Assembly: GCA_024305745.1 (NCBI GenBank)
Contig: JAHRBS010000003.1
Coordinates: 1,674,001 to 1,738,000 of the forward strand
Direction of reading: 5' to 3'
DNA: 64,000 bases
From: Polyporus tsugae
Taxonomy: Eukaryota; Basidiomycota; Agaricomycetes; Polyporales; Polyporaceae
This document shows positions 51,650-64,000 of this stretch, in pieces (the first letter of the stretch is position 1; each line of letters opens with the position of its first letter). The translations under genes and the position numbers were made by a program. The notes beneath the pieces were generated by a model that was given only the letters and a program-made list of their open reading frames with translations, did not search any database and had not been told where the DNA came from.

Positions 51650-54600
51650 TAGTGTCCGTCCTGAATGATTGTTGTCGCTACAAGTCAAATGACGATGAGC
51701 GCGGATCTTTATTCGATTTCATGCGACGTCGTGAGTTGGTTGTTGGTCTTTCCATAAGTCGGGTTAATCAAAAGCATACACGGTCAGCGGTGGTGTGCAA
51801 CCTGGTGGCGGATCTTTCATCAGTTTGCCTCTCATGTGCGGGCGCACCATCTGCCGCCTCAGGCCTCAGGTGGTGGTGGAGGCCCGACGATACGGTTCTG
51901 TGTGCGAGCTCGATTCCGACAAGTTCGGTGACGCCTTTGCGCCGCCAGCTGGTTCCTGGCACTGGCAGGGACTGCCAGCTGTCTTCCCGCAAGTCTACCA
52001 GCGACGTCAGCTGGCAGGACTCGTCGTGATATCCTCTACAGATCCCAACTGATCCCAGTTCCGCCTCACAACTAGCGTGAGCACCACACGAGGCGGGGGC
52101 AACTTCAACTTTTAGGGCTCGTCGTACGTACCTGACCGAGCGGTGAGTCTGCCAACCTGGCGCTGGGCCCGGGCGGCATGCTAAATCTCGATTCCTCTCA
52201 GCAGTGTTCTATACCTTTACTGCCCGAACATAACAAGGCTCATAACCAGGCTTGCTTCTCGAGAGGATGCTGTCGGGGTACGTTCATTGTATTTACAGTA
52301 TCATCTCCTGAGGAAGGGAGCGGTTCCGACGATTTTTTCGAATTCGTGCAGGAACCTCCAATGTTCCATTACACCGCCATCTCGCCAGATCCCCCTTGGC
52401 AGATGCTTCCGTCCCTTCCTTCACCTTCGGCACCGCGAGGGTCGTAGTGGAACGCGGGAGCGTGATATCATCCCCAACTGCGCGGAGGAGCTGCGAACAC
52501 GGAAGGCAGGGGCCCTGTCACGCCCGCGGTGGGGAAACGCACCGACCGATGACGTCTTGGGGCCCGGACCTTCTCTCTTGAGACTGGGCGGGAGGAGTGG
52601 GGGAAGGGGCGGCGCCATGTGGCAGCATGTGGTCTTCAGAAATCGGAAGGGCGGCGCGACGCCTCCTGCTTATCAGCTTCGGCGGCGCGCTGGGATCCGG
52701 AAACGGGGTAGCGCGCTTTGGGTCTCTATGTACTTACTGCTCCCAAGAACGCGCCTCTGGGAGGCGCACTGCGAATCCTTCTTCCCCGCCGGTAGAGACA
52801 GTAGCCCATTTGCTTGCAGGGTGGGGGCAAGTTCGACTGTTTCAGGATGTGGTTCAGACCTTCAGACCGCGTTGGAACAGGTTTCAAGTTCGCGCTACAT
52901 CGACGGTGTGAGGTGCCCAGCAGTATAGGACACGAACGACCTTTGGGCCCGCTTTACACAGCATTTCTTGTGATGGAAGGGCTCCAACAAACGCAGGCTG
53001 AAGGGTTGGATAGCTAGCTACCCTCCACTTTGTACGTCAACGTTGGTAAATCGACTCGCTAATAGTGATGCCTCTGACGGCCGCTCGAACGCCTTCGTGC
53101 ATCTCTACGTGATGGTGCCTGCCCACGGACCTTGTGAATACCATGCCTGTCAGATACGATAGAGCATGGAGCAAATGAACACTCACTGAATTGTTAGAGC
53201 GAGATCTCAGAACGCGGGTGGTAGTCTGCCGTGCGAAGAGCTCGGGCGACTCAGGTGGGTGCGGGTCAGGTGGCATGAACGTAAGGCACACAAATATTTG
53301 CGGCTGTTCGAAGCAGGGCTTCGAGACGCACGCATCTGCCATCGGAGGACGCATACAGGCGTTAGCAGCAGAGCGCGTGGAGACGGTGCAGAAGGGGAAG
53401 ACGCAACGAAAGAGTGGAGTCGCGGCGCGAAAGCCAAAACCCTAGTTGCCGCTGGTTTGCGCGCAATTCCTAGCGCGGCGTGACAATTAACCCTGGGCTA
53501 GAAGTCAGTTGGCACGATGGCGAGCGCGAAGACGAATGCGGACGTTACGAGAGCATGCCACATATGTTCCTGACATGGCGGGTTGCTGGCTGCATCGGGC
53601 TGCGTTGATGATCCCGAGGTGTGCAGATCGTGTGGGGCGTGTGTGACGTGCTAGGTCGTTCCGTGGATGGATCCCACGCTAGATCGGATTGCTGCGAGCA
53701 CGTCGTGGAGGTAGGGTGGACAGGGTCGCTTCAATTGGCAATGTTTTTGAATGAGGGACGGACGGGCGATACACCTGGAAAAGGTGTGAGTGCTCAAAAG
53801 GGCCATAAATATGACGTCTGTTATCACGACAGGCACCCCGGGGTGAAGAACAGGGTCATGGAAATGTGAGAAGTATATGGCTGGGAAGAAGACCAAATGA
53901 AATCAAGGGAAAACGGCTCGAGACTTGTCTATCCGCAAGCGCTATTGGGTAGCATGTGCAACTGGAATGACACAAACTGTCGTACAAACGCGGAACCCTT
54001 CGGGGACGACGGCGCACGGTCGCCCCGTGCGTGGCCATAACGTCATGCAGCATAAGACGAAGAAGGCACCGAACGCGAGCAGCGTCCAAAGAACGGTGGT
54101 TGTAGCAACTTTCGCGGGAGTGCGTGGAATGCTAGACTCGTTCGAGAAGGTGTCGGGGCCTGTGTCGGAGTCGGGGGCGCAGTGAAGGATTGAAATTTGC
54201 CCAGAAAGGAGGCGTGACAGAACTGGGCTGGGGGAGCCGATGGGCAGCAGAAGCTGGGGCGGGGAGGCTTCGGCGGCGTTGATCGTCTGAAACGGGGAAC
54301 GCAGAGGCGGAGTGCGAGTCCAGGCGGGCTTCTAGCCTGGGAGAAGCACGGCTGCTAGTCTGCCATTCACACCGTCTCCACCAAGGGCGTGAGCCGTTTC
54401 AATGCATTGACTCGCTCCCGCCCAACTCTTTTGGAGAGCGTCAGTACAAGGAAGTCGCCCAGTGCGTGACAGGGCGCACAATCTGGAAGACCCTGTGCGC
54501 AAGTCACGCCCTATGTATGGGCGTGACCGATGACGCATTGGTGGAAAATAGGCGGCTGAGGATGAATGTCAGAAACTGTCAAGAAACTGATAATCAGAGA

Positions 54601-57600
54601 ATATTAATGGTTGCAAAGACTGACATTGGCTGGATGCTTGCAAGATTCCACATTGGCCACTACTTAGCGTCGCAGCCGGAGCGGTGGTTGGCCTCCTCCC
54701 ACGGTCAGCATTCGCCTGCGGATCGCGTTCGGTCAGCTTGCATCATGCACGGTAACAGCGACGGCAACTTCTGTGAAGACGAGGTGATCCGCGCGCTCAT
54801 TGGAGGGCTACCGGTTGCACTCGGTGCCAGCTACACAGTCTCAAGTTAGACAACGTGCATGTTTATGTTTTTGGGACGTGTCTTACCTCAAATAGCGTGC
54901 AGCACAGGCGCCTTCAAGGGAGTGCACCGGAACCAGATCCCAGTCTTCTCTTCTACCCCGCGGATGCTGTATGTCAGGCATATGTCAGACCTGGTGGCAG
55001 CCCGACAGTTGCAAACATACCAGAAAAAGCGGTGGCGGTGGCGTGATCTCTGCCAACCTCCCAATTGCAACTCGGTTGGTGTTAGCGTTTGAACTCCTTC
55101 CCGCCAAGTTGTGGGGCCATCGTTGTCCTGGTCGCCCATGCAGAGGCTTCTCAATTTCCCTTGGCTCTCATGGAGCCCGAAAACCGCATCGAGTCAGAGT
55201 CAAAAGTGGGCCAAAAGGGCCACTGGGAATACGTCATGCGAAACGGGGATAATCTGAGCGGTACGACGTCGACGTTAGCAGATTCGATATGATGTTAATA
55301 AATGTCGGTATCACCAGTCGCCGGATACGAGGGACGTGTTTGGGAATTCGGGCTCACCCCGTCACTGTGGCGGGAGCGAGCACTGGCAGCGTCGGGCGCG
55401 CAAAAGTGCGCGGCGGTCGACGACTCGACGTGAGGCTTGCGAAAAGTGCGGACCTGGCAGCGCTGGCAGAGCAGGCACACGCCGAGCCTTCCCCGGGCCT
55501 CTCCCCGTCACGACGCACTGCATCGAAGTCCCAGGAGGCAAGGCGGGTGCGCAGGGCGCGCGCAGGTTCGAAAGGAAGCTCGGCAGAACACTGGTGACTG
55601 GATGCGTGATCTTTGTGAGACTGTCTCAGAGGCAGGAAGATCAGTAGCGTCGAAAGATGTACGCCATATGATGCGTTAAAACGAAGGAGGGTATTACCTT
55701 TAGTAGGTAATACGAGCTACCCATGAGATGCTTGAGAATTGGTTCGGTTCGGGTACTGATGTTCGTCGCCGAATGCACCACGCAACGCACATTAATCGTC
55801 GGCGGCGGGCGGGGCGGGATGGCGATGACGATGGGCCATCCGTCGTATCAACGCCTGGTGGGCGTGACGCTCTTCTGATGAAGAAGCTACTAAGGGCGTG
55901 AGGGTGCATGTGCGCATTGCTCCGCCAGAAGCCAGACCCGAGAGAGGTTCGTTTGTCGTTCCCCAGGAGGCGGGGTGGCCCGGTGGCCTCAGTCTGGTAT
56001 ACTAACTGGTTAGCAAATCCGAATTCCTGGTCCATTTCAGGTTGCGTTGTTCTTGGCATGGCGACGTCACGACCTCCCAACAGGAGTCCAACAGGCCGAG
56101 TCGGCCGCAGAGAGCGTGACGGGGAGGACGTTCCCGACACACCGGGACTGGCAGCTGAGCTGCAAGTTGCACTGATTGCTGGGATCGACGCCACCGCGCT
56201 AAGCCGTTTGCGAGAGCACAGCGGGACGAATAATGTCTGCCAAGCCGCTTTCCCCAACCGTGCTACTTAGGATGTCGCGACTTGTCAAAGTCGCGGTCCC
56301 CGGAGGCTTTAGAAACAGGCGCTGTCTTTGGCACTGCGCGTCGGCGACCCCGTTCTGCGTCGGGGTGACGTTGTGGCTCCGTGCCCGCTCGGACTCGCGC
56401 AACCGACGCATTCTATGCCCGTCCGGCCGGCGGGGGTCAGGGGTGCCGGTGAAGAGCTCATCGAGCCCAGGGACGTCGAAGGTGATCGAGTGCAACCGCT
56501 CTGGTTGGCGCGCGGTCTTGTGGGTCGATACCATCGGGGGCTGGCCAACACGAGGCTATCAGCCCTGTCGATTTTCGAGGAGTCGCTCGGGGTGGGTGTC
56601 GAAAGAGAAATTCTTCAAATTCAGCGTCGAGTTACGGCAGCGCAGACCCTAAGTCGCAAAACGCTAACGAGCCTCTCGACGGGCTCTCGGTGGGAAAATC
56701 CCTGCGATTGGCACCCTTGCTGCGACGCTAGAAGCGTCCGAGCGGGTCGGCGACGGTGACGCAGTAAGTACTAGCACTGTTCGCGCTGGTCAAGGTATGA
56801 TATGAGCTCACACAGGCTTGATTTCCATCATGCAAGGCGCACCGTACTGGGCGTTCGGGAGGTCGCAACGAAGGGGGTTAACGCCTATGCAAACGCGCGC
56901 CTCGGCCTGGGGCAAGCTGGCCGAGGCTTAGACGTATCACACTGCGGGGCGACGTCCGGTCATGACGCATTCGTTGGCATGCTTGCTCGGTGGATTGCAG
57001 CTTGCAGTGAAGACCTTCACTCGGTGGGACGCCACAATATTAATAATGATGCACAGCATGTTGAGTACCTCAAGAATCAGGCCGCAGGGCCAAAGTGCAT
57101 CTCATTATACGTAACGGCGGTAATACAGCAAAAGTCGATTGTACTTAGACGCAGGGTGGACGCGCTCAGGGTCGCAGTCCGATTCCTGCGGGGGACAGCA
57201 GGCTGCCGCCGAGTGTGACAACAGGCGCTTGTAGGCGTGACGTCTCAGATAAGGTGCTGAAAAGTCGGCCAGAAAATCAGCAAATATATTCGAACAGTGA
57301 GCGTGGCGCTGGACAGGGGCTATGTAGGATGCACTTGTCAGGAACACGAACAAGGACTTTCAGCAGGAGGACTACCAACATGTCAGAACATGTCATAAAA
57401 CCGAAAAGGAGCTAGTCATAGGACTAGGCCGACCTTCCAGGGAATTTATGAGGCCTGCGGGGAAATAGAGGACGTGTGTCGTGTCCTACCGTCTGAGGTG
57501 CATGCGACCCAATCCCTTTTGGAGGTGGAGAAGGTGCAGACCAAGGTCCGTGGGTGGCTCGGCGAAAAGGCGCCAAAGTGTAGATGTGCGCCTATGTAAC

Positions 57601-59560
57601 ACGCGATATCGCGGGAGAAGACAGGCGGGTGGCAAGGCGCGCGCGCCCGACTGAAGTCAGCGATTGCGGCGGCCAAGTTGGACCCTCTGGGCGTCTCGTA
57701 TGGATCTCAGATGACGAGTGCTAGTGATGGGGTGTGACGGGATGCCGAGTCATTTTCACCCAATTGAGCAAGGTCGTCAGCCGCCTTTCTGCCATGTTCG
57801 GCATCTGCACCCCCACCGTCCGCGTCTGCTGTTTGCTGGCGGAGCTTGGGCAATAACGCCATGCTGGACTCCATGACACGCAAGCAAGTTATCCAACTGC
57901 TTTGAAGGATCCTACACAGCGTCTACTTATATACTTCCCCACCGCGAGTCACAACCATCGTGCTCGTTACATATCCCACCGCGGTGCCCGTTCGTGACCT
58001 TTGCGTTCAACAACCCATATCTCTAGTAGCGGGCCTCGTAAGATTGCCCCGACTACTGCAGATGTGGCGCGTGATTGACGTACCTTGTCCGCAGTCGCTA
58101 ACTTCCTCGCATGAGTGCATGGACAGTAGGCGTCTCCAAAACCCGCACCACCCACTGGCACGAACTCGGAAGCAAATCCAGTCTCGGCCCATGTTTGAAA
58201 TCGAGACATCAGCGTGGAATCCCCAGACTCCGGTTCTTCGTCTCGTATCTCCGTAGTACACGTACGTCAAGGCATGTGTCCATCTGTCTGTCGCAGGGAG
58301 GACCCTCCCTGAGGCCTGTAGGCCTGACTCGTCATTGTGGCCACAATATATAGTCGTCACACAAACATGCAGAATTCGAACACCGCAACCAGAACAGAAG
58401 GTGCAGCTTCCGACAGATGCGTCGTCCCGCGGGCGCACTCGCATCATCTCGCCCGACCAAACGAGCGTTCTTTCCTCCCGCGCTCTCATGCAGCCCTGCC
58501 GCGCGAACCAAGGGCGGGGGTCATGCCTCTTCGCTTAAGATCATGTTTGCCCCCGAGAGCTGTGATGTGTGGGAGCGGGCCACAACACCGTGCGTCATGG
58601 TCCCCCCTTCGCCGACGCTCGAGGCCTTCGGGGACTCGACGCGGAGCTAGCACGAGCACTTCGGATAACTGGTGCTCTCACCGCATGCGGATGCAGCGAA
58701 CCCTGCTTCTCCACACCGCTCACATGCATCAGGTCCCCTCAAAGATGCCGTTCGCCCGCTTAGCGAACAAAGTTCGAGGGCCGAAAAGCCAAGGGGGCTG
58801 TATACTGAATGAACGAGCGGAACCGGCCTCGGACGTGGAGGAAGCGTAAGCGTTTCCAGGGTGCGGTCAGCCCAAGTTTGTCAAAGAGACGTACGCACTT
58901 ACGCCGGGACCGTCAGCAAAGGAAATTCGTGAGCTGGCGCATCGGGTTCGGGAGGCGGGAGGCGGGCCCAGGCATCTTTCGCCTATAGTCGAGTAGAGTT
59001 AAGGCGAAGGGTGACCGGACTAAGAAATGATTCATGAAAGAATGCGAGAAGGCGCGAGCACGACGCGGACGCGTCGACGACGGAGGGCCCTCCGAGAGCT
59101 TCTGGGTCCTGGCCTCGGAGCGGAGGAGCGGACGCCAGCGGAACATGGGACTCGGACTTCTGTATGTACGAACACCACTTTACGACACACGCACGGAACG
59201 AGGCTGCGGCGGACCTGGGAGGCCTGGAATACCGGACGAGCCGGACATACAGTAGCTGTGGCGCAGAAGCGAGGGATTGCGGAGAAGGGGGATCGCATCA
59301 CCTTCAGGCCCCCAAGCCTGTGGCCGCCTGACGTCGCGGTCGTATCTGGGGCACCGACCCACCGAGAGGCTGCAGAGAACGCCGCCTTCTTTGCGTAACA
59401 AGGTTGGCTGGGCGTTCGGAGTCCCGGTCCTCTCGCCGGGCTTCTTGACGCGGGGAAAGAGGGGGCGGGCGCGCAGGACGGGCACGCGCCCTGCCGTGCG
59501 CGGACACGGAAAAGGAGCCGCGGATAGACTTTGTAAAAGGTTATGCCCACGGTCATGTCG

Positions 59561-59580
59561 CCCGCGCCCGCGCCCGCCCC
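59561..59580. repeat. Short GC-rich tandem tract
   Basis: CCCGCG-type units repeat about three times and end in a C-run. Too short to classify beyond a microsatellite-like tract. Confidence 0.5.
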
Positions 59581-60573
59581 CCTGTCACGTCGCGCCGTAG
59601 GGTTGGGATGGGCATCATGGTGCCCGATTGCACGACGTGAGAGAACAGAACATGGGAGGCCCCGCAGGTTCTAGGGTGCCACCGCCATGGATGCAAATCC
59701 TGCTATCGTAGCAGGCCGCACATAACTCCAATTTGACAGATCCACCACCTGGGATAGCAGCGGCGAAGCCCCCTTCGCCGATATTTGTGGAGTGGACCCT
59801 GGTGTCCGCAGTCGGCGAGGACGTTCCATATACCACCCCTGTAACCTTGGGGGAAGGGGTTGTCGGGTGACGGACGACCGTAAACAACTCGAAGTGCCTG
59901 TTACCTCGGGTGCGCACAGTCACGGTACGAACCCGTTTAAACGGAAACAGGGGGTATAGGGTTTCGGGACGAACCTGAGACGTACACGACGCTGAACGCT
60001 GCGTTCGGCTGCATGGCTATAACACTAATGAAGAGGCCTGGTACGTGTGTGGAAGATTGTGCGCCCGACGCGGACGAACACCCGAAGTTTCGAAGTTTCA
60101 CGTATGGAAGCCCGGAGGGCGCGGAAGTGGTGGCGGAAGTGACATTGACGGGCCTCAGGAGCTACGTCGATACGTCCGAGCGGTCTGTCTCCACGCCTCC
60201 GAGCTCGCGTCCGCAGGGCCTCGAACTTCACCGACCTTGTGTTGCGGACGCGTCCGCGTGCCTGCGTGAACGACGTCGACGTAGATCGGTAAGCATTGCG
60301 TGGAAAAAGGTAAGCGTAACGTACCGTGGCGGCGAGGGAGTGGCTAAGGCTACACATAGGGACGACCCCGCCGTCCCGCTGGGCGATCGCGCCCCGCAAC
60401 CAGTGCTGCCGAGTCCGAGATCGTGGCACCGCTGCGATGTGTAGATCCTGCATTGTCGCTGCCTCCCGTTGCCAACTTCAGATCGAGCGAGAGGCCAGGC
60501 CTGGAACGCGTGCCGTTCACACCAGCATGGAGGTCGCACGCGCAGGAATGAACACAGAAGAAGAAGGCGGGGC

Positions 60574-60595
60574 GGGCATGGGCATGGGCATGGGC
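60574..60595. repeat. Hexamer repeat (GGGCAT)3
   Basis: Three perfect GGGCAT units plus GGGC. A microsatellite within the gene-poor region. Confidence 0.6.
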
Positions 60596-61876
60596 CGTCG
60601 ACGGGGAGTGGAACAGCTTCGGAATTCGGAGGATTCGAATGGGGTGCGGGAGCGTATCCATACATACACTGCACGAGCCGCGGGAGGGTGTACCCGAGGG
60701 CCCACCGGCTCGCCAAGGTCTGAATGAATGAACCACGATCGCGCGAAGTGGAGGACGGCATGGTCGAGGACTCAGGCGGGCGGCTTTCTTGCGGTTGCGA
60801 CGACCATGCGGAGGCAATCGGAGCGACGAGGCGTTATCGGCTCCAAGTCTGTATTCTTTGCCGTTCGTCTTGGTTCTAGGGCCTGGTCTGGTAACCTCTG
60901 GAGCATTTAGTGTACGTTACTACAGTGTTACTTCCAGGCACATTGTATTCCCTCGGCGACAACGCGGGCGCTCGTTTGTAATCACTCAACGACGAACGGC
61001 ACGGAAAGAGGTTCTGGGTATCCTTGACTGGGTCTATGTGCATTGACTGCGCATCTATGATTTACTGTGGTACATGTGTGAATAACGTACATCCAAGTGG
61101 GAGTGAGATATGGCTGGCGAATATGATGGCTCGATATGGTGTGATGTATGATGTGCGTCGTAAGTATGCGAGAGAGCGGGGGAAACAAGACACGGCGCGA
61201 ACGAAAAAAGTGGTATTGGTCGTAAGACAAATAGGAGAAAAAAGAGCAAAGCACAACATCAGCTAATCGCGGATCGCAGCGAATGCAAGCATGATCTGGA
61301 GCAGCATGAACTGGCGAGTGGGAAACATAAACGTGTGATCAGGTGAGCACGGATTTTGCTAGGACCAGAGCCGAGTGAACCACGAAACATAATGCACAAG
61401 ATGCAGGATGAACAAAAGACAGCGTGAAGAGAGAGACATGCAATGTAGACGTGAATGAGGGGTGGTATGAGCAATGCTGGGACGTAGTGGGGTAGTGAGA
61501 GAGATGAGGGGTGAGCGAACGTGGGCAACGTGCGAGAGGTGGGGGCGAGGGTAATCAGAAGACGCCTGGTGAAGAGATATGATGCGCTATGTGCAAGTCC
61601 GTGTGCGAGACAAAACGAGGCAGGCGTCGACTTTTGGAGTCCCGTGCCGGCGAGGACGTAAAGGACGGGGGTTGTGAGGGAGAACGACCTCGGGTCGTAG
61701 CCGCAACGAGCGGCGCCGGCAGGGGGGAGGGATTGGGTTCGTATTTACCAATCCCAGTGGCGAGAGGAGAGCAAAAAAACGGAGCGGATGGCGGAGCGGC
61801 GAGTGATAAATATTGTACAGGACGCACGACAAGCGCACGTCGTCTATGGGGATATACGAGGGACGGGAGGGGCCCA

Positions 61877-62845
61877 TCATGAGGTTACGCGGGAAGCGTT
61901 GCGTCCTCGCGTCCGGTACACCGGATGGTCTTGAGGATAAGCGTTTTCCTCCGTTGCTCCCCTACTCTTCTCTGGCGGGTACTGGTCGGCCATGTGGAAA
62001 AAGGGAACTTGGGAGCGTGGCCGCCGCACCTTGGAAACATGGCCGAGGACGGACTCGGCGTCCGAGTCGTCAGCGATGTGGACGGCGGGGGTGCGGGTCA
62101 AGGTGCTCGACCGAGTAGCCTCCTTTTGAGGAGTCGAAGACGTAGCCCAAGCTCGAAGTTGGGCCTTAAGACCGCCAAGAAAGTTATGTTGCTGGGCGGC
62201 GGGATGAGGAAGGGAAGCATCACGGTACGAACCAACCTCGGAGTTTGTCGCGGGAGTGACAACGGAATAGGAAGAGGAGCCGGTGGTGAGAGAGACCATG
62301 CTGGTAGGTATGGACGAGCACTCCCGAGATAGAGAGGGGAGAGACTGTTGAGGGGTGGTGATTGGGCGGGAGGGTTCCGGAGGAGCGGGCTGAGCGCGAG
62401 ACATGCAAAGCGATGGCCTTACGGGATTGCGAGGTTGGAGGAGAAGCTTGGGCTTCAAAGTGCGGGAGGAGGAGTCCTCGGATTCGGAAGGCGGACCTCG
62501 GGGAATGGCTTGTGCCCAAGCACGGATGCCGGCGTCACCACGGCCGATCCAAGTGTTGCGGGCGGGAGAGGATGGCTGGAGATCGGGAAGGGAGTCATCG
62601 TGGTAGGAATCGTCGTCTTCGTCGTGGTGGAATGAGTCGCGTTCGTCAAACGACGGAAGGGTACGGTGGGAGGGGTAAGCGGAAGTGGAGGGACTGTCAG
62701 AGTTGAGACAGTTCTGGGAGCAGTAAGGGGTGCAGCCGTCCTGGATAGGCGTCAACGGATAGCCGCGGAGGAGGGACGGAAGGGAGCATACCAATTCGAT
62801 GCGGCATCCACAGGCCAAGCACCAGTTCAAGTCGACGGCGTCCAT
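61877..62845 (-). CDS. Ecl1-type life-span regulatory factor-like protein
   Basis: A single exon of 322 aa starting at the ATG in MDAVDLNWCLACGC. The N-terminus carries a Cys cluster: CLACGC at 9-14, then Cys20, Cys38 and YCSQNC at 41-46. This matches the zinc-binding pattern of Ecl1-family proteins, small regulators linked to chronological life span and nutrient stress (family knowledge). The remainder is a long, Ser/Pro/Thr-rich, probably disordered region with an acidic His/Asp patch (FHHDEDDDSYHDDS) and RPRSQVPFFHMADQYPPEK near the end. The frame continues 44 codons upstream to a GTG but without an ATG. Yeast Ecl1 is about 80 aa, so this protein is much longer. The function of the tail is unknown. 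Confidence 0.65.
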   Translation of the reverse strand: MDAVDLNWCLACGCRIELVCSLPSLLRGYPLTPIQDGCTPYCSQNCLNSDSPSTSAYPSHRTLPSFDERDSFHHDEDDDSYHDDSLPDLQPSSPARNTWIGRGDAGIRAWAQAIPRGPPSESEDSSSRTLKPKLLLQPRNPVRPSLCMSRAQPAPPEPSRPITTPQQSLPSLSRECSSIPTSMVSLTTGSSSYSVVTPATNSEVGSYRDASLPHPAAQQHNFLGGLKAQLRAWATSSTPQKEATRSSTLTRTPAVHIADDSDAESVLGHVSKVRRPRSQVPFFHMADQYPPEKSRGATEENAYPQDHPVYRTRGRNASRVTS

Positions 62846-63498
62846 GGCAGATTGAGTGTGAGAATGGGGCGGGAGGAGGGAGATGTAGTCGTTGTCGGGA
62901 GGGGAGGGGAGGCAGGGGGCGTCGGCAGAGGAAGGGGCGGCTGTGGGATGATTATAAGCAGTCTGGCGTACTCGCACTCGATCCGCTCTTCTGGGGCCGA
63001 TCGCAACCAGATCTCTGAATCGCCCTCCCTTACTTAATTATTTTTCGACTCGCTGTGACCCCCGTGTGACCGGCGCCAGAGCCAGGGGAGTCACAGAGGG
63101 GATCTGATTCTGAATGCGGCCGACTGCTGGGAGCGATCGTGATGAGATCGGACCAGGTGAGTGGGATCCTCGCCTGTCGCACTCCTCCGCCGGCCTTATC
63201 CCCTTCCCGCCCCCTCACCCCACCTCCCCTTGCAACTCGCCACCCTCGTCAACCTCAACCCCCGCTCTATGACGAGTCCATCTCTGCCTTTCTCAATCAG
63301 CATTTTCACCGGCGAGCTCGAGGGTGAATCTTGCTGCGCCCAAATCTCCGTACCCGACGTAATATTAATACGCCCCCTCCACCGCCGCCGCCTGCCACCT
63401 GTAGCCCAGTCGTTTACCGACAAGTTGTTGTCCGCCCCTTGTGTGCAACAAAAGCTCGTCGACGTTGCTGTCGAAGCGGCGCACAATAACGAGTCAGA
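62846..63498. other. Divergent intergenic region, Ecl1-like gene and unknown gene
   Basis: 653 bp between divergent starts. A CT-rich stretch at about 63180-63260 probably belongs to the promoter or leader of the plus-strand gene. Confidence 0.4.
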
Positions 63499-64000
63499 AT
63501 GGTCGCCAGTGCACCCGATACCCGAGCGCGATTGACAGCGTCATACCCATCGCAGTCGCGCCTCGTCGCCCCTTTGGGCACGTCGGTTGCTCGTTTAGCT
63601 GGGACCGTTGCCGAGTTCGCACACCGAGCAATAGAATGCCGCTGGGACCCGGAATCGGCAGAACGAATACGCGATGTCGTACGTTGCCACCACACCTTAC
63701 AGTACTTAGTACTTATCGCCACACCTCCACCCGCCTTCAAGTTCTCCCCATCGCGCCTTCTTCTGGCCAGGCCCACCGAGTCTCCCGTCGTCGTCCACTG
63801 TACAGTCCCATCTGTCACCACCCAACGATTCCTCCAGGGCCCAGATCCCCCTCGCGGGCGCCAGCCCATCTGACGCCCTTAGCGACGCCTCTTCCTCCCA
63901 GTCTGTTCCCGAGTCCCACCTTCGAATTCCTCAGGGCGCCGCCGTCATCAGATTGAGATCCAGAAACCTGTCCAATCTCGCCACACTCAACCAGCACATT
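63499..64000 (+). CDS. Unknown protein, 5' part only (runs off the window)
   Basis: Not recognised. The ATG at 63499 opens 60 codons (VASAPDTRARLTASYPSQSR ... VAEFAHRAIECRWDPESAERIRDV) to a strong GTACGT donor at 63679. A second block, open to the window edge, can be joined in phase from the acceptor CTGTACAG at 63805: SHLSPPNDSSRAQIPLAG, then SDALSDASSSQSVPES and VIRLRSRNLSNLATLNQ. This makes a 127-nt intron, long for this locus, so an additional short exon may be hidden within it. Ser/Pro-rich composition suggests a disordered N-terminal half. The window shows no domain. Confidence 0.45.

Larger units (their letters stand above)
51413..61876. other. 10.5-kb region without any supported gene
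   Basis: Both strands were read. Open frames are short, overlap on both strands, and lack domains, splice-consistent continuity or codon regularity. No reverse transcriptase, transposase, integrase or helicase motif and no clear terminal repeats were seen. Small sequence features: a (CCCGCG)n-like tract at 59561-59580 and three tandem GGGCAT units at 60574-60595. The last 600 bp or so (61260-61876) probably include the 3' UTR of the minus-strand Ecl1-type gene. It may be degenerate transposon DNA, heterochromatin, or fast-evolving or non-coding transcripts. Confidence 0.5.

Noticed and set aside
52287..52928. 213-codon open frame in the gene-poor region
   Set aside because: GC-rich DNA easily gives open frames this long. 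Composition is Arg/Gly/Ser-rich, with no domain and no consistent splice partners.
55700..56257. 185-codon minus-strand frame in the gene-poor region
   Set aside because: It overlaps plus-strand frames of similar length, and no recognisable motif or start context was found.

Overview
The window looks like nuclear DNA of a basidiomycete fungus, most likely an Agaricomycete close to the Polyporales. The evidence is gene style and content: genes are split by many 45-70 bp GT-AG introns, several exons are only 3-18 nt long, intergenic gaps are short, and most proteins read as basidiomycete versions of housekeeping genes. One gene belongs to the kinase-like family that is expanded in Agaricomycetes. 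The species cannot be named from sequence alone. No virus, intact transposon, CRISPR array, rRNA or convincing tRNA was seen.

From 1 to about 51.4 kb the window is gene-dense. In order: RPF1 (-, cut by the left edge), a p24 cargo receptor (+), mitochondrial enoyl reductase ETR1 (-), TIM44 (+), cytochrome c heme lyase (-), an unknown Ser/Pro-rich protein (-), nucleoporin NUP53/NUP35 (-), ZPR1 (+), a UCH-type deubiquitinase (+), a 29-exon ABCC transporter (+), an EF-hand MscS channel (+), a kinase-like gene with an in-frame stop (+), a YEA4-like nucleotide-sugar transporter (+), a YANK/STK32 kinase (-), guanylate kinase (+), an FMP32/CCDC90-type mitochondrial coiled-coil protein (-), MAK16 (+), sphingolipid C4-hydroxylase SUR2 (-), the DASH subunit HSK3 (+), GDP-mannose transporter VRG4 (+), pyruvate carboxylase (+), nitronate monooxygenase (-) and SmB (+).

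From about 51.4 to 61.9 kb nothing coding could be supported. The right end holds an Ecl1-type zinc-finger gene (-) and the 5' part of an unknown gene (+) that runs off the window.

The genes do not form one pathway. Recurrent themes are mitochondrial biogenesis (ETR1, TIM44, heme lyase, FMP32-like), ribosome or RNA biogenesis (RPF1, MAK16, SmB), and secretory or glycosylation functions (p24, VRG4, YEA4-like). Several neighbours are head to head with only 200-340 bp between start codons, so shared promoters are likely. Exon boundaries were set by hand from GT-AG signals, reading-frame continuity and remembered family conservation. No alignment was run.
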